From an uncultured Pseudomonadota bacterium (GTDB lineage: Bacteria; Myxococcota_A; Bradymonadia; Bradymonadales; GCA-2716585), in assembly GCA_937123825.1 (NCBI GenBank), contig CAKZKQ010000582.1, positions 17,056 through 81,055 of the forward strand: 64,000 nucleotides of DNA, given 5' to 3'. The notes beneath the pieces were generated by a model. That model saw only the letters and a list, made by a program, of their open reading frames with translations. It was not told the DNA's origin and searched no databases. The translations under genes and the position numbers were made by a program. Below, piece by piece: positions 46,514-54,409 of this stretch. Position 1 is the stretch's first letter. The number at the start of each line of letters is the position of its first letter.

Positions 46514-46627
46514 GTTGAGCCCGATGGGATCTGTGCGCTCTGTGAACGGACAAGCCCATTGGCGTTCAGCATTCTGCAAGGGTGGTCTGTCACCAAACGC
46601 CTTGCGGCCAAAACCAAACAACACCCT

Positions 46628-47602
46628 ATGAAAGCTTATGTGATCCGTGCCCCCGGCGAGGTGGGGGCTTTGGAGTTGGAGCAGTTGCCGACGCCTGAGG
46701 TGAGGCCTGGTTGGGTGTTGATCAAGGTCAGGGCCTTTGGCCTGAACCGGGCGGAGATCATGACGCGTCAAGGGCACTCGGGGGACGCGGTGGTGTGGCC
46801 CAGGGTCATTGGGATTGAGTGCGTCGGTGAGGTGGCGGACGCCTCGGACAGTGGTTTGGAGGTCGGTCAGACAGTGGCCACGGCGATGGGGGGTTTGGGG
46901 CGCGCCCACGATGGCAGCTACGCGCAGTATACGCTGGTGCCCGCGTCCCAGGTGATGCCTTTGGAGACGTCGCTGGATTGGGCGCAGCTTGGCGCCATCC
47001 CGGAGACCTATTTGACGGCCTGGGGCGTGGTCATTGAGGCCATGGACGTGCAGCCGGGGCAGACCATCATGGTGCGGGCGGCCAGTTCTTCGGTGGGGCG
47101 AGCGGCGGTGGATATTTTGAAGGACATTGGGTGTGGGGTGATTGCGACGACGCGTAGCCTGGATAAGGTCCAGGGACTGCGCGAGGCGGGGGCAGATCAT
47201 GTGATCGTGACGCAGACCGAGAGCGCGGGTGCGGTGCGGGAGATTGTGGATGGGGGCGTGAACGGGGTGGTGGAGTTGGTGGGGACGCGGGAGACCATCA
47301 TGGACTCGTTGGCGGCCTGTGGCAGGCGCGGGAACGTGGGGATTGTGGGCTTTTTGGGCTATGAGTGGGACTACAATTGGTTTCCCTGGATGCCCTCTAC
47401 GGTGCGCTTGACCATGTACAACTCGGAGACCCTGACGGGCGCCTGGGCCACCCCGGTCTTGCAGGAGATTGTGCGGCGCGTGGAGCAGGGGCGATACGGC
47501 GCCAACATCTTCAGGACCTTTGGGTTTGACGCGCTCCATGACGCGCACCGCCTGATGGAGTCCAACAAGGCCAACGGCAAGCTGGTGGTGACAGTGCCTT
47601 GA
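46628..47602 (+). CDS. MDR-superfamily zinc-independent oxidoreductase
   Basis: 324 residues from ATG 46628 (the frame extends upstream without signal). It has the quinone-oxidoreductase branch layout: MKAYVIRAPGE, VKAFGLNRAEIM in variant form (VRAFGLNRAEIMT), IGIECVGEV, and NAD(P)-binding VRAASSSVGRAAVDI. It lacks the structural-zinc cysteines, so it belongs to the zinc-free quinone oxidoreductase type. It reduces a quinone or enone with NADPH in known relatives. The gene stands alone between the pseudokinase and membrane-protein genes; expression with either is possible. No substrate can be inferred. Confidence 0.9.
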   Translation: MKAYVIRAPGEVGALELEQLPTPEVRPGWVLIKVRAFGLNRAEIMTRQGHSGDAVVWPRVIGIECVGEVADASDSGLEVGQTVATAMGGLGRAHDGSYAQYTLVPASQVMPLETSLDWAQLGAIPETYLTAWGVVIEAMDVQPGQTIMVRAASSSVGRAAVDILKDIGCGVIATTRSLDKVQGLREAGADHVIVTQTESAGAVREIVDGGVNGVVELVGTRETIMDSLAACGRRGNVGIVGFLGYEWDYNWFPWMPSTVRLTMYNSETLTGAWATPVLQEIVRRVEQGRYGANIFRTFGFDALHDAHRLMESNKANGKLVVTVP

Positions 47603-47697
47603 GATGGTTGCCGGGGCAGTTGGGCGTCCTTTTCAGTGATAAAGGCATCTGTTAAGTTTCGGCCCATCACTGTCCAGGCGTTCAATCGAGGTCCCCC

Positions 47698-48684
47698 ATG
47701 TCCAACAAAACCAAATCTCTTGAAGATCGTGGTCTGCTCAGCGGCGTCCACAACCCAATATGGGTGATTCTGTACGGGCTTGGCATGATGGTGGCCAGCG
47801 CTGTCCTGGTCTTCAACCTGGTCTACCTCAGCTACGGTTCTTACGGCCTGGAGCTGACCCATATGGACGTGGAGTCCCACCGGCGCTATCTGGACGCCAA
47901 GCTGACGGGCCTGTTGATTGTGCTGGGGGCCGGCGGCGTGGCCGGGGCCTGTGCGCTCATCATGAAGCTCTACAAGAAGATCATCACAGCTTTCATCATC
48001 CCCGTGGTGGTCATGGCGGGCGTCTACATCTACAACCACCAGAATCTTCAGGCCCACATCGAACTCTACGAAGCCAAGGCCGCCGCCGACAAGGCCTACC
48101 GCGAGGCCGTCAGCGCCACCTCAAAGCACTTTGAAGGGTTTTGCGACAATCCCCAGGGGGACTCCAAGGCCAAGGCCTTCAAAAAGAGCGCCTCCAGAGG
48201 CCACCGAATGGCCTCTTACGGCAGCTACCTGAGCGACAAAGAGCCCTGGATCTCTGCCCGCGTCAAAGACACCGAGTTGGTCCTGTGCATGAACCTGGAT
48301 AAACGCGTCATGGACAGTTGTGTTTATGAAGGCGGCGTGTCGCTGAGCGTCATCAACGAACACATGGACGTAAAGCTCTACGCTGCACGCACTGGAGAGC
48401 TTTTGCTGGATCAGCGCCTGAGCCCCAACAACCCAAGCACGACCTGCCCTGGCATGGTCACCAGCTACAACTACAACAACCCCGGCGACATCGTCTCCAG
48501 TTACGACCGTAAAGAGCTCATCGCGGCGCTGGATCCATTCCTGGGCGCCGAGCCCGAACGGACCAAGATCGAGCCAAAGAAGAAGCGCAAGAAGAAGAAG
48601 GACAAGAAGAAGTCCAGCAAGAAGAAGAAAGGCAAAAAGAAGAAGGACAAGAAGAAAAAGAAGAAGTCATCAAAAGACGACTGA
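47698..48684 (+). CDS. Three-TM membrane protein with Lys-rich C-terminus
   Basis: 328 residues from ATG 47698, with GAGG 6 bases upstream. Three hydrophobic segments (about 20-44, 69-89 and 95-112) are followed by a soluble domain (about 115-280) with a coiled start (YEAKAAADKAYREAVSA) and four cysteines. The last 45 residues are almost all Lys with a few Ser and Gly (for example KKKRKKKKDKKKSSKK), encoded by a long AAG-rich purine tract. A tail of this type could bind nucleic acid, peptidoglycan-linked polymer or acidic lipids. No family recognised. It converges with the beta-barrel-like gene 11 bases away. Confidence 0.78.
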   Translation: MSNKTKSLEDRGLLSGVHNPIWVILYGLGMMVASAVLVFNLVYLSYGSYGLELTHMDVESHRRYLDAKLTGLLIVLGAGGVAGACALIMKLYKKIITAFIIPVVVMAGVYIYNHQNLQAHIELYEAKAAADKAYREAVSATSKHFEGFCDNPQGDSKAKAFKKSASRGHRMASYGSYLSDKEPWISARVKDTELVLCMNLDKRVMDSCVYEGGVSLSVINEHMDVKLYAARTGELLLDQRLSPNNPSTTCPGMVTSYNYNNPGDIVSSYDRKELIAALDPFLGAEPERTKIEPKKKRKKKKDKKKSSKKKKGKKKKDKKKKKKSSKDD

Positions 48685-48695
48685 GTCCGTGTCCT

Positions 48696-49259
48696 TCAGA
48701 ACGCCCACCCAATCGCCGTGTGCAGCGCGATCAGCGGCCCTTTGTCAGGGCCAAACCCTGCGATCCTGTAGTTCAAATACTGCGCCCCAGCCCCTCCCGA
48801 AAGCACCAGACCGCTGTCCAGAATGGCCGTGTACCCCACCAACGCGCTGATGTAGCCGCCAAAAGCCGTCTGAGAGGTCGGCTCATCGGTGCTCAAGTGC
48901 GCCGCCACGCCCCGCACCAGGACCCAGCCCCCCTCGGGAGCATCCCCGGTGAAAAACCACCGCACGCCGCCCTCCACACCCAGCCCCAGGAAGGGCTCGT
49001 CGCCCTCGGTCAAGATGCCGTTGAAGAAACGGGCGTGCGGCGAGAGGTAGAGCGAGAAGCTGGAGCCCAGCGAGCGCTCCACTTGCAGGTGGACAAAGCC
49101 AATGGCCGTCGTCAACGGATCGAGCTGAATGGTCCACTCGCGCTCGGACTGCACAGGCATCGGGGGCTCCAGCGCCTGCGACGTCGAAGGCATGGCCAGG
49201 AGACAAACCAACGCGGTCAACGCGCTGAAGACAAAGCGATGGGTGTGTTGAAGCTGCAT
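48696..49259 (-). CDS. Beta-barrel-like outer membrane protein (DUF3575-like size)
   Basis: 187 residues from ATG 49259. A signal peptide (1-29, ending SQALEP) is followed by alternating hydrophobic strands separated by Gly and turns (WTIQLDPLTTAIGFVHLQVE, GGWVLVRGVAAHLS, GGYISALVGYTAIL). It ends in an aromatic residue (GWAF), as expected for a substrate of the BAM complex. Small barrels of 8-10 strands have this size. The family assignment to DUF3575-like proteins is tentative. The gene is divergent from the oligopeptidase gene and convergent with the Lys-tailed membrane protein. Confidence 0.75.
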   Translation of the reverse strand: MQLQHTHRFVFSALTALVCLLAMPSTSQALEPPMPVQSEREWTIQLDPLTTAIGFVHLQVERSLGSSFSLYLSPHARFFNGILTEGDEPFLGLGVEGGVRWFFTGDAPEGGWVLVRGVAAHLSTDEPTSQTAFGGYISALVGYTAILDSGLVLSGGAGAQYLNYRIAGFGPDKGPLIALHTAIGWAF

Positions 49260-49518
49260 GGGATGATCCGGGACTTGCGTTGTGGGTGGGTTTGTTGAAC
49301 CTTTTCTTGCGCTGATCTTGCGCCGATGGAGCGCTCACCACACTACCACAGCCCAATACACCACCAAGTCACCATTTATGAGCACTTATGGGCCAGATAT
49401 GAACACAACACCGGGTCAGACATGGCCTTCGCCCCAGCTTGTGCATCCATAATCACAGATGGACACGCGCCCACAGCCGTGCCCAGGCCCCAAAGCTTAA
49501 CACCACCCGGGAGAGCCC

Positions 49519-51678
49519 ATGCGCCTAGCACTCTGCATCCTCCTTGCGTCACTGATGGCGGCCTGCACCGCCCACACCCCAGCCAAAGACACCCCCAAGG
49601 ACACCATGACCGACCCCAAAACCCCCCAGCCCCCCACGGCGCGCACCGAAGACAAGGCGCTGACCATCCACGACGACACCCGCAACGACCCCTACTACTG
49701 GATGCGCGACGATGAGCGCGACGATCCCGAGGTGCTGGCCTACCTGGAAGCCGAAAACGCCTACACGCAGGCCGTGCTCGAACCCGTCAAAGGCCTCCAG
49801 GACCGCCTCTTTGAAGAGATCAAGGGCCGGATCAAAGAAGACGACAGCTCCGTGCCCTACCTCTTCAACGGCCACTGGTATTACACGCGCTACGAAGAGG
49901 GCAAAGAGTACCCCATCTACTGCCGCCGCAAAGGCACCATGGAGGCCGAAGAGCAAGTCCTGCTCAACGCCAACGCCGAATCCGAAGGCCACACCTTCTA
50001 CCAGGCCCGCTCCCTGAGCGTCAGCGACAACAACACCATCCTGGCCTGGGGAGAGGACACCCTGGGGCGCCGGATCTACACGCTGCGCTTCAAAGACCTG
50101 GCCACCGGAAAAGCCCTGCCCGACGTCATTGAAAACACCAGCGGAGGGTTGGTCTGGGCCGCCGACAACAGCCACGTCTTCTACGTCCGGCGCCAGGAAG
50201 GCACCCTGCGCGACTACCAGGTCTGGCGCCACAAGCTCGGCACCGACCCCGCCACCGACGCCCTCATCTACGAAGAAAAAGACGAGACCTACTACATCGG
50301 CCTCGACCGCACCAAGTCGCGCCGTTACCTCATCATCCACAGCGGCACGACCCTGGCCGACGAGGTCCGCTTCCTGCCCGCCGACAAACCCCTGGATGAC
50401 TTCAAGGTCTTCTTGCCCCGCGAGCGCGGCCATGAGTACGGCGTCGACCACGCAGGCGACCGCTTCTACATCCGCACCAACAAGGACGCCCTGAACTTCC
50501 GCTTGATGTCGGTCACCCCCGACAAAACCAACGACCTGTCCGCCTGGAAAGAGGTCGTGCCCCACTCCGACGACGTCTTCCTGATCTCCCTGGAGGTCTT
50601 CAAGGACTTCCTGGTGGTCGCCGAGCGCCGCGAGGCCCAGTCCGAGCTGCGCATCATCCCGTGGAAAACCCCCGAAGACGCCCACACCATCGCCTTCCCC
50701 GAGAAGGTTTACCACAACTGGCTGGGCTTCAACCCCGAGTTCGACACCAAGACCCTGCGCCTTGGCTACACCTCGCTGACCACCCCCAACTCGGTCTACG
50801 ACTACGACATGACCGCCAAGACCCTCGACCTCAAAAAACGCCAGGAGGTCCTGGGCACCTTCAACCCCGAAGACTACGTCGCCGAGCGCATCTACGTCAC
50901 CGCGCGCGACGGCGTCAAAGTCCCCGTCTCGCTGGTCCACCGCAAAGACCTCGACCGCTCCAAACCCGCCCCCCTCTACCAGTACGCCTACGGCTCCTAC
51001 GGCCACTCCATGACCACCCGCTTCAGCATCACCCGGCTGAGCCTGCTTGACCGAGGCTTCATCTACGCCGTGGCCCACATCCGAGGCGGCCAGGAGTACG
51101 GACGGCGCTGGTATGAAGACGGCAAGCTCCTGAAGAAGAAAAACACCTTCACCGACTTCATCGACTGCTCCAAACACCTCGTCAAAGAGGGCTACACCAC
51201 CAGCGACACGCTGGTCGCCACCGGCGGCAGCGCCGGCGGACTGCTCATGGGCGCCGTCATGAACATGGAGCCCGACCTCTACCAGACCATCGTGGCCGAC
51301 GTGCCCTTTGTCGACGTCGTCACCACCATGCTCGACGAGACCATCCCCCTGACCACCTTCGAGTACGACGAGTGGGGCAACCCCAACGACAAAGCCTACT
51401 ACGACTACATGCTCTCCTACTCGCCCTACGACAACGTCACCGCCCAGGACTACCCCAACGTCATGATCACCAGCGGCCTGCACGACTCCCAGGTCCAGTA
51501 CTGGGAGCCCACCAAGTGGGCCGCCAAGCTGCGCGCCACCAAGACCGACGACAACCTCCTGGTCCTGCACACCAACATGGAAGCAGGGCACGGCGGCGCG
51601 TCGGGACGCTTCCAGCGCTACCAGGAGATGGCCCGCGAATACGCCTTCATCCTCCTGACCCTGGGCATGACCGAGTGA
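49519..51678 (+). CDS. ptrB: Oligopeptidase B (S9A serine peptidase), lipoprotein
   Basis: 719 residues from ATG 49519, with GGGAGA 4-5 bases upstream. A lipoprotein signal (LMAAC) is present, so this copy is probably envelope-located. The mature part starts in typical family style (DPYYWMRDDERDDPEVLAYL) and has a seven-bladed propeller (about 60-420). The catalytic domain carries the nucleophile in GGSAGG (Ser about 571), the Asp in LHDSQVQYW (about 656) and the His in AGHGG (about 691). Oligopeptidase B cleaves short peptides after basic residues. Length matches the family (about 690). A pair of palindromes follows the stop. Confidence 0.95.
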   Translation: MRLALCILLASLMAACTAHTPAKDTPKDTMTDPKTPQPPTARTEDKALTIHDDTRNDPYYWMRDDERDDPEVLAYLEAENAYTQAVLEPVKGLQDRLFEEIKGRIKEDDSSVPYLFNGHWYYTRYEEGKEYPIYCRRKGTMEAEEQVLLNANAESEGHTFYQARSLSVSDNNTILAWGEDTLGRRIYTLRFKDLATGKALPDVIENTSGGLVWAADNSHVFYVRRQEGTLRDYQVWRHKLGTDPATDALIYEEKDETYYIGLDRTKSRRYLIIHSGTTLADEVRFLPADKPLDDFKVFLPRERGHEYGVDHAGDRFYIRTNKDALNFRLMSVTPDKTNDLSAWKEVVPHSDDVFLISLEVFKDFLVVAERREAQSELRIIPWKTPEDAHTIAFPEKVYHNWLGFNPEFDTKTLRLGYTSLTTPNSVYDYDMTAKTLDLKKRQEVLGTFNPEDYVAERIYVTARDGVKVPVSLVHRKDLDRSKPAPLYQYAYGSYGHSMTTRFSITRLSLLDRGFIYAVAHIRGGQEYGRRWYEDGKLLKKKNTFTDFIDCSKHLVKEGYTTSDTLVATGGSAGGLLMGAVMNMEPDLYQTIVADVPFVDVVTTMLDETIPLTTFEYDEWGNPNDKAYYDYMLSYSPYDNVTAQDYPNVMITSGLHDSQVQYWEPTKWAAKLRATKTDDNLLVLHTNMEAGHGGASGRFQRYQEMAREYAFILLTLGMTE

Positions 51679-51710
51679 CACCAAGGCCAGCGCGAACTCC
51701 CACTCCATGA

Positions 51711-51758
51711 AGGGGCAAATTTTGCCCCTCTGCCCCTCCCGATGGGCAGAATCTGCCC
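51711..51758. terminator. Tandem GC palindromes, likely terminator
   Basis: AGGGGCAAA/TTTGCCCCT (51711-51729) and GGGCAGA/TCTGCCC (51744-51758) are perfect inverted repeats with one-base centres; CTGCCC/GGGCAG pairs between them also occur. They come 33 bases after the oligopeptidase stop. Termination is likely, but an operator is also possible. Confidence 0.55.
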
Positions 51759-51844
51759 CTCCAAACACCTCACAACCCCATCAAAGCTCCGCGCAGACCC
51801 ATTTGCGCCGTCACTGCCGAGATCCACTGCTTTTCATCGCAATG

Positions 51845-51860
51845 TGGCACGCTCCTGGCT
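51845..51860 (+). promoter_or_regulatory. Candidate sigma-54 promoter
   Basis: TGGCACGCTCCTGGCT has an exact TGGCACG -24 element, correct GG-N10-GC spacing and one mismatch in the -12 TTGC (TGGC). It is 165 bases upstream of the peptidoglycan-binding gene and about 2.3 kb from a sigma-54 activator start. Confidence 0.4.
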
Positions 51861-52024
51861 ATCGAGGTCGTCCAGCGGCGCGGATCAATGGTGATTCGAC
51901 CACTACGGCGGCGGTCCCTGGTTGCGTGGGATCGATGGCCGATGCCCTCACAGCTTTGATGAGGCCCATATCGGGTCGCTGTGGGGCTCAACCAACCCAC
52001 CACTGTGATGATGGGAGGTGCAAC

Positions 52025-52294
52025 ATGCAACAACTCAGAGGAACGGCCCTGCGCATGGGCAGCCGTGGCAACAAAGTGGAACTGCTCCAAGAGATGCTCG
52101 ATGAGCTGGGCTACGACCCTGGCTACATCACCGGCATCTTTGGTCCACAGACTGAAGCGGCCGTCCTGGCATTCCAAGACGACTGTGGCCTGACCACTGA
52201 TGGCGTCGTGGATGATGACGACATGCAGGCCCTCAACGCCACCTTTGAAGACGAAGAAGACGATTTCGACTACGACGACGATGACCAGTGGTAG
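52025..52294 (+). CDS. Small peptidoglycan-binding (PG_binding_1) protein
   Basis: 89 residues from ATG 52025, with GGAGG 6 bases upstream. Residues 5-72 match the peptidoglycan-binding fold (MGSRGNKVELLQEMLDELGY, then ITGIFGPQTEAAVLAFQ and GLTTDGVVD). The tail is very acidic (EDEEDDFDYDDDD). No signal peptide is seen, so export or a cytoplasmic, spore- or phage-like role is unclear. It is 49 bases ahead of an acidic lipoprotein gene, probably in one operon. Confidence 0.85.
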   Translation: MQQLRGTALRMGSRGNKVELLQEMLDELGYDPGYITGIFGPQTEAAVLAFQDDCGLTTDGVVDDDDMQALNATFEDEEDDFDYDDDDQW

Positions 52295-52343
52295 GCGCGC
52301 AAAGCCTCACGCGATAAACACCCAGACCAAGGCACATAAGACC

Positions 52344-52784
52344 ATGAACAACATCTCCTGGCGCGCGCTTGTGGCCGCAGCCATCATCATCACCCTGGCT
52401 GCATGCAGCCGCCCCAAACCACAACCCGCGCCTGCGGAGGAGTCATTGACTGAGCGCCCCTCGGCGCAGGCCGTCGAGCCCGACCGCCAGAACCCCCCGC
52501 CAGTGCTCCCCGTCGCTGAAGACATGGACGACGAAGAGGACGACGACGAGGACAACGGCGAGGCCGACGACGAGATCGATGAGTACGCCGAGGGACCCAG
52601 TGAGCCGCTGCCCAACTCGCCCCAGGGCGAGGAGGGCGACAATGAACCCATGGACGACTTGGGTGACGAAGAAGGCGACGACAGCGCCCCCGCTGACGAT
52701 GACCCCGGCGAAGAGTTTGAAGAGGGGGATGACGAGGGCTTCGGCGACGAAGATCAGGACCCTGAGCCCTCTGGCGAGGAGTGA
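52344..52784 (+). CDS. Highly acidic lipoprotein
   Basis: 146 residues from ATG 52344. Signal peptide with lipobox LAAC. After a short Pro-rich part nearly the whole chain is Asp/Glu/Gly (for example DDEEDDDEDNGEADDEID), with no recognisable fold, so it is probably disordered. An acidic lipoprotein could bind divalent cations or a basic partner. Its last 31 bases overlap the end of the convergent sigma-54 activator gene. It shares an operon with the peptidoglycan-binding gene. Confidence 0.83.
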   Translation: MNNISWRALVAAAIIITLAACSRPKPQPAPAEESLTERPSAQAVEPDRQNPPPVLPVAEDMDDEEDDDEDNGEADDEIDEYAEGPSEPLPNSPQGEEGDNEPMDDLGDEEGDDSAPADDDPGEEFEEGDDEGFGDEDQDPEPSGEE

Positions 52785-54193
52785 GCCTCTGCCGCTTGAG
52801 CATACTGGCGCAGCTTGTAACGCACCTTGCGGACGCTGATGTCCAGAACCTTGGCGGTCTGCGCGGTGCTGCCACCAACGGCCTCGTAGGTGCGTAAAAT
52901 CGCGTACCGCTCAAGCTCCTCAAGCGTGGCTCCAGGGATGGGAGGGGCAGAGGCCGCCCCTCTCAACCCTATGCCGCGGATCTCCACCGGCAAGAGCGAC
53001 GGCTCCAAACGCCCCGAACGCATCAATACCACCGCGCGCTCCATTACGTTCTCCAGTTCGCGCACGTTGCCCGGCCAGGGGTGCTCCTTTAAAAGCCGAA
53101 CCACCTGCGGGTCAATGTCCACAAGCTCTTTGTTGTTGTCCGCGCAAGACCGGGCCAGGAAATGCTTCATGAGCAGTTCAATGTCATCGGGGCGCTGACG
53201 CAACGGCGGCGTCTCAATGCAAATGACGTTGAGGCGATAATAGAGGTCTTCTCTAAAACGACCTGCCTTGACCTCGGCCATCAAGTTGCGATGGGTCGCA
53301 GCCACCAAGCGGACATCCACGCTGATGGTCTTGTTCCCCCCCACCCTCTCAAACTGACGCTGCTGCAAAAAACGCAGGAGCTTGACCTGCATGGTCAGCG
53401 AAAGCTCGCCGATCTCATCCAAAAAAAGCGTGCCGCCGTGGGCCAACTCAAAACGCCCCACCCGCTGCGCCGAAGCCCCCGTAAACGCCCCGCGCTCATG
53501 ACCAAAAAGCTCGCTCTCCAGCACTGACTCGGCCAACGCCGCGCAGTGCAAGACCACAAACGGCGCCCCCTTGCGCTGGCTGCGTTCGTGGATGAGCCTG
53601 GCCACCAACTCCTTGCCTGTTCCCGACTCTCCCATGATCAGCACTGAGGCCTTGGAAGAAGCAACCTGTTCAATCATGTCGCGCAACTCCTCCACCGCCG
53701 CGCTCTGTCCTATGATCTGTGTCTGTGAACCCAACACTTCTGGCAAAACGTGGTGGCGCAGGTGGTGCAACTGAGCGCGCAAAGCGCGGCGCTCAAACGC
53801 ACGCTTCACAGAGAGGACCACCGTCCCCAAACTCGTCGAACGCGTGACAAAGCCCGCCGCACCCCGCTCCATCGCGTCAAGCGCAGCGTCGCTGTCGTCC
53901 TGCTCCACCAACACCAAACAGCTCGGAGCGTGGGGACGACGCGTCAAGCGCTCGATCACCTTCAAACCATCCATCAACGGCAACTGCCTGGCCACCAACA
54001 CCACGCCACAAGGCCACTGCCCCAAGAGCCCCGCAGCCTTGAACCCATCGTCGACACCACGAACCTTGAAGCCCGCCTCGACCAACGCCGCCACCACCAA
54101 ACCACGATGGTTTTGCTGTGCATCGATCACCAGCACTCGCCGTTCAGGCTCGTCGAGAGGCAACCCCTCCAAGCCCAATCGCTGCTCTGACAT
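52754..54193 (-). CDS. NtrC-family sigma-54 activator with degenerate receiver
   Basis: 479 residues from ATG 54193, with GAGGAG 8 bases upstream. The N-terminal receiver fold (about 18-130) retains VLVIDAQQN but has Ala68 (VVLVARQLPLMDG) where the phosphorylated Asp belongs, and its lysine position (FVTRSTS) reads Arg. The central AAA+ domain (about 155-390) is intact: Walker A GESGTGKE (about 190), GAFTGA (about 234), which contacts sigma-54, and Walker B GGTLFLDEIGEL. A Fis-type helix-turn-helix ends the chain (about 435-470, GGSTAQTAKVLDISVRKVRYKL). It should activate sigma-54 promoters without classical phosphorylation. Its targets might include the nearby candidate sites. Confidence 0.94.
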   Translation of the reverse strand: MSEQRLGLEGLPLDEPERRVLVIDAQQNHRGLVVAALVEAGFKVRGVDDGFKAAGLLGQWPCGVVLVARQLPLMDGLKVIERLTRRPHAPSCLVLVEQDDSDAALDAMERGAAGFVTRSTSLGTVVLSVKRAFERRALRAQLHHLRHHVLPEVLGSQTQIIGQSAAVEELRDMIEQVASSKASVLIMGESGTGKELVARLIHERSQRKGAPFVVLHCAALAESVLESELFGHERGAFTGASAQRVGRFELAHGGTLFLDEIGELSLTMQVKLLRFLQQRQFERVGGNKTISVDVRLVAATHRNLMAEVKAGRFREDLYYRLNVICIETPPLRQRPDDIELLMKHFLARSCADNNKELVDIDPQVVRLLKEHPWPGNVRELENVMERAVVLMRSGRLEPSLLPVEIRGIGLRGAASAPPIPGATLEELERYAILRTYEAVGGSTAQTAKVLDISVRKVRYKLRQYAQAAEAHSSPEGSGS

Positions 54194-54409
54194 CCCACAA
54201 TCTCCTCAAAGGCCAACACGCTCGCGTGAAAACATGCACTCCCCCCAAAAACCACACAACTCTCCAACCACAAATCCGCCCAAAGACAGCCCCCAGCAAT
54301 CCGCCAACGCAAAAAAGATCCTTTTTTGCGCAACTGAGCGCGCCAGCGCCCGATAACCCCTGTCCCGCAACGTCGCCAGCACCCTGCTGGCCCAAGCCGG
54401 GGACAGAAG
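54194..54409. other. Divergent intergenic region
   Basis: 216 bases between divergent genes; expected to hold promoters for both the sigma-54 activator and the AAA+ gene. No repeat or consensus site was recognised. Confidence 0.4.

Larger units (their letters stand above)
51679..52024. other. Intergenic region with palindromes and a sigma-54-like site
   Basis: 346 bases. It holds the palindromic terminator cluster (51711-51758) and a candidate sigma-54 promoter (51845-51860). An open frame across it continues upstream of the next gene but lacks coding character and a ribosome site. Confidence 0.6.

Noticed and set aside
51707..52024. Upstream extension of the PG-binding protein
   Set aside because: The extra codons lack a domain and the GGAGG site marks ATG 52025 as the start.
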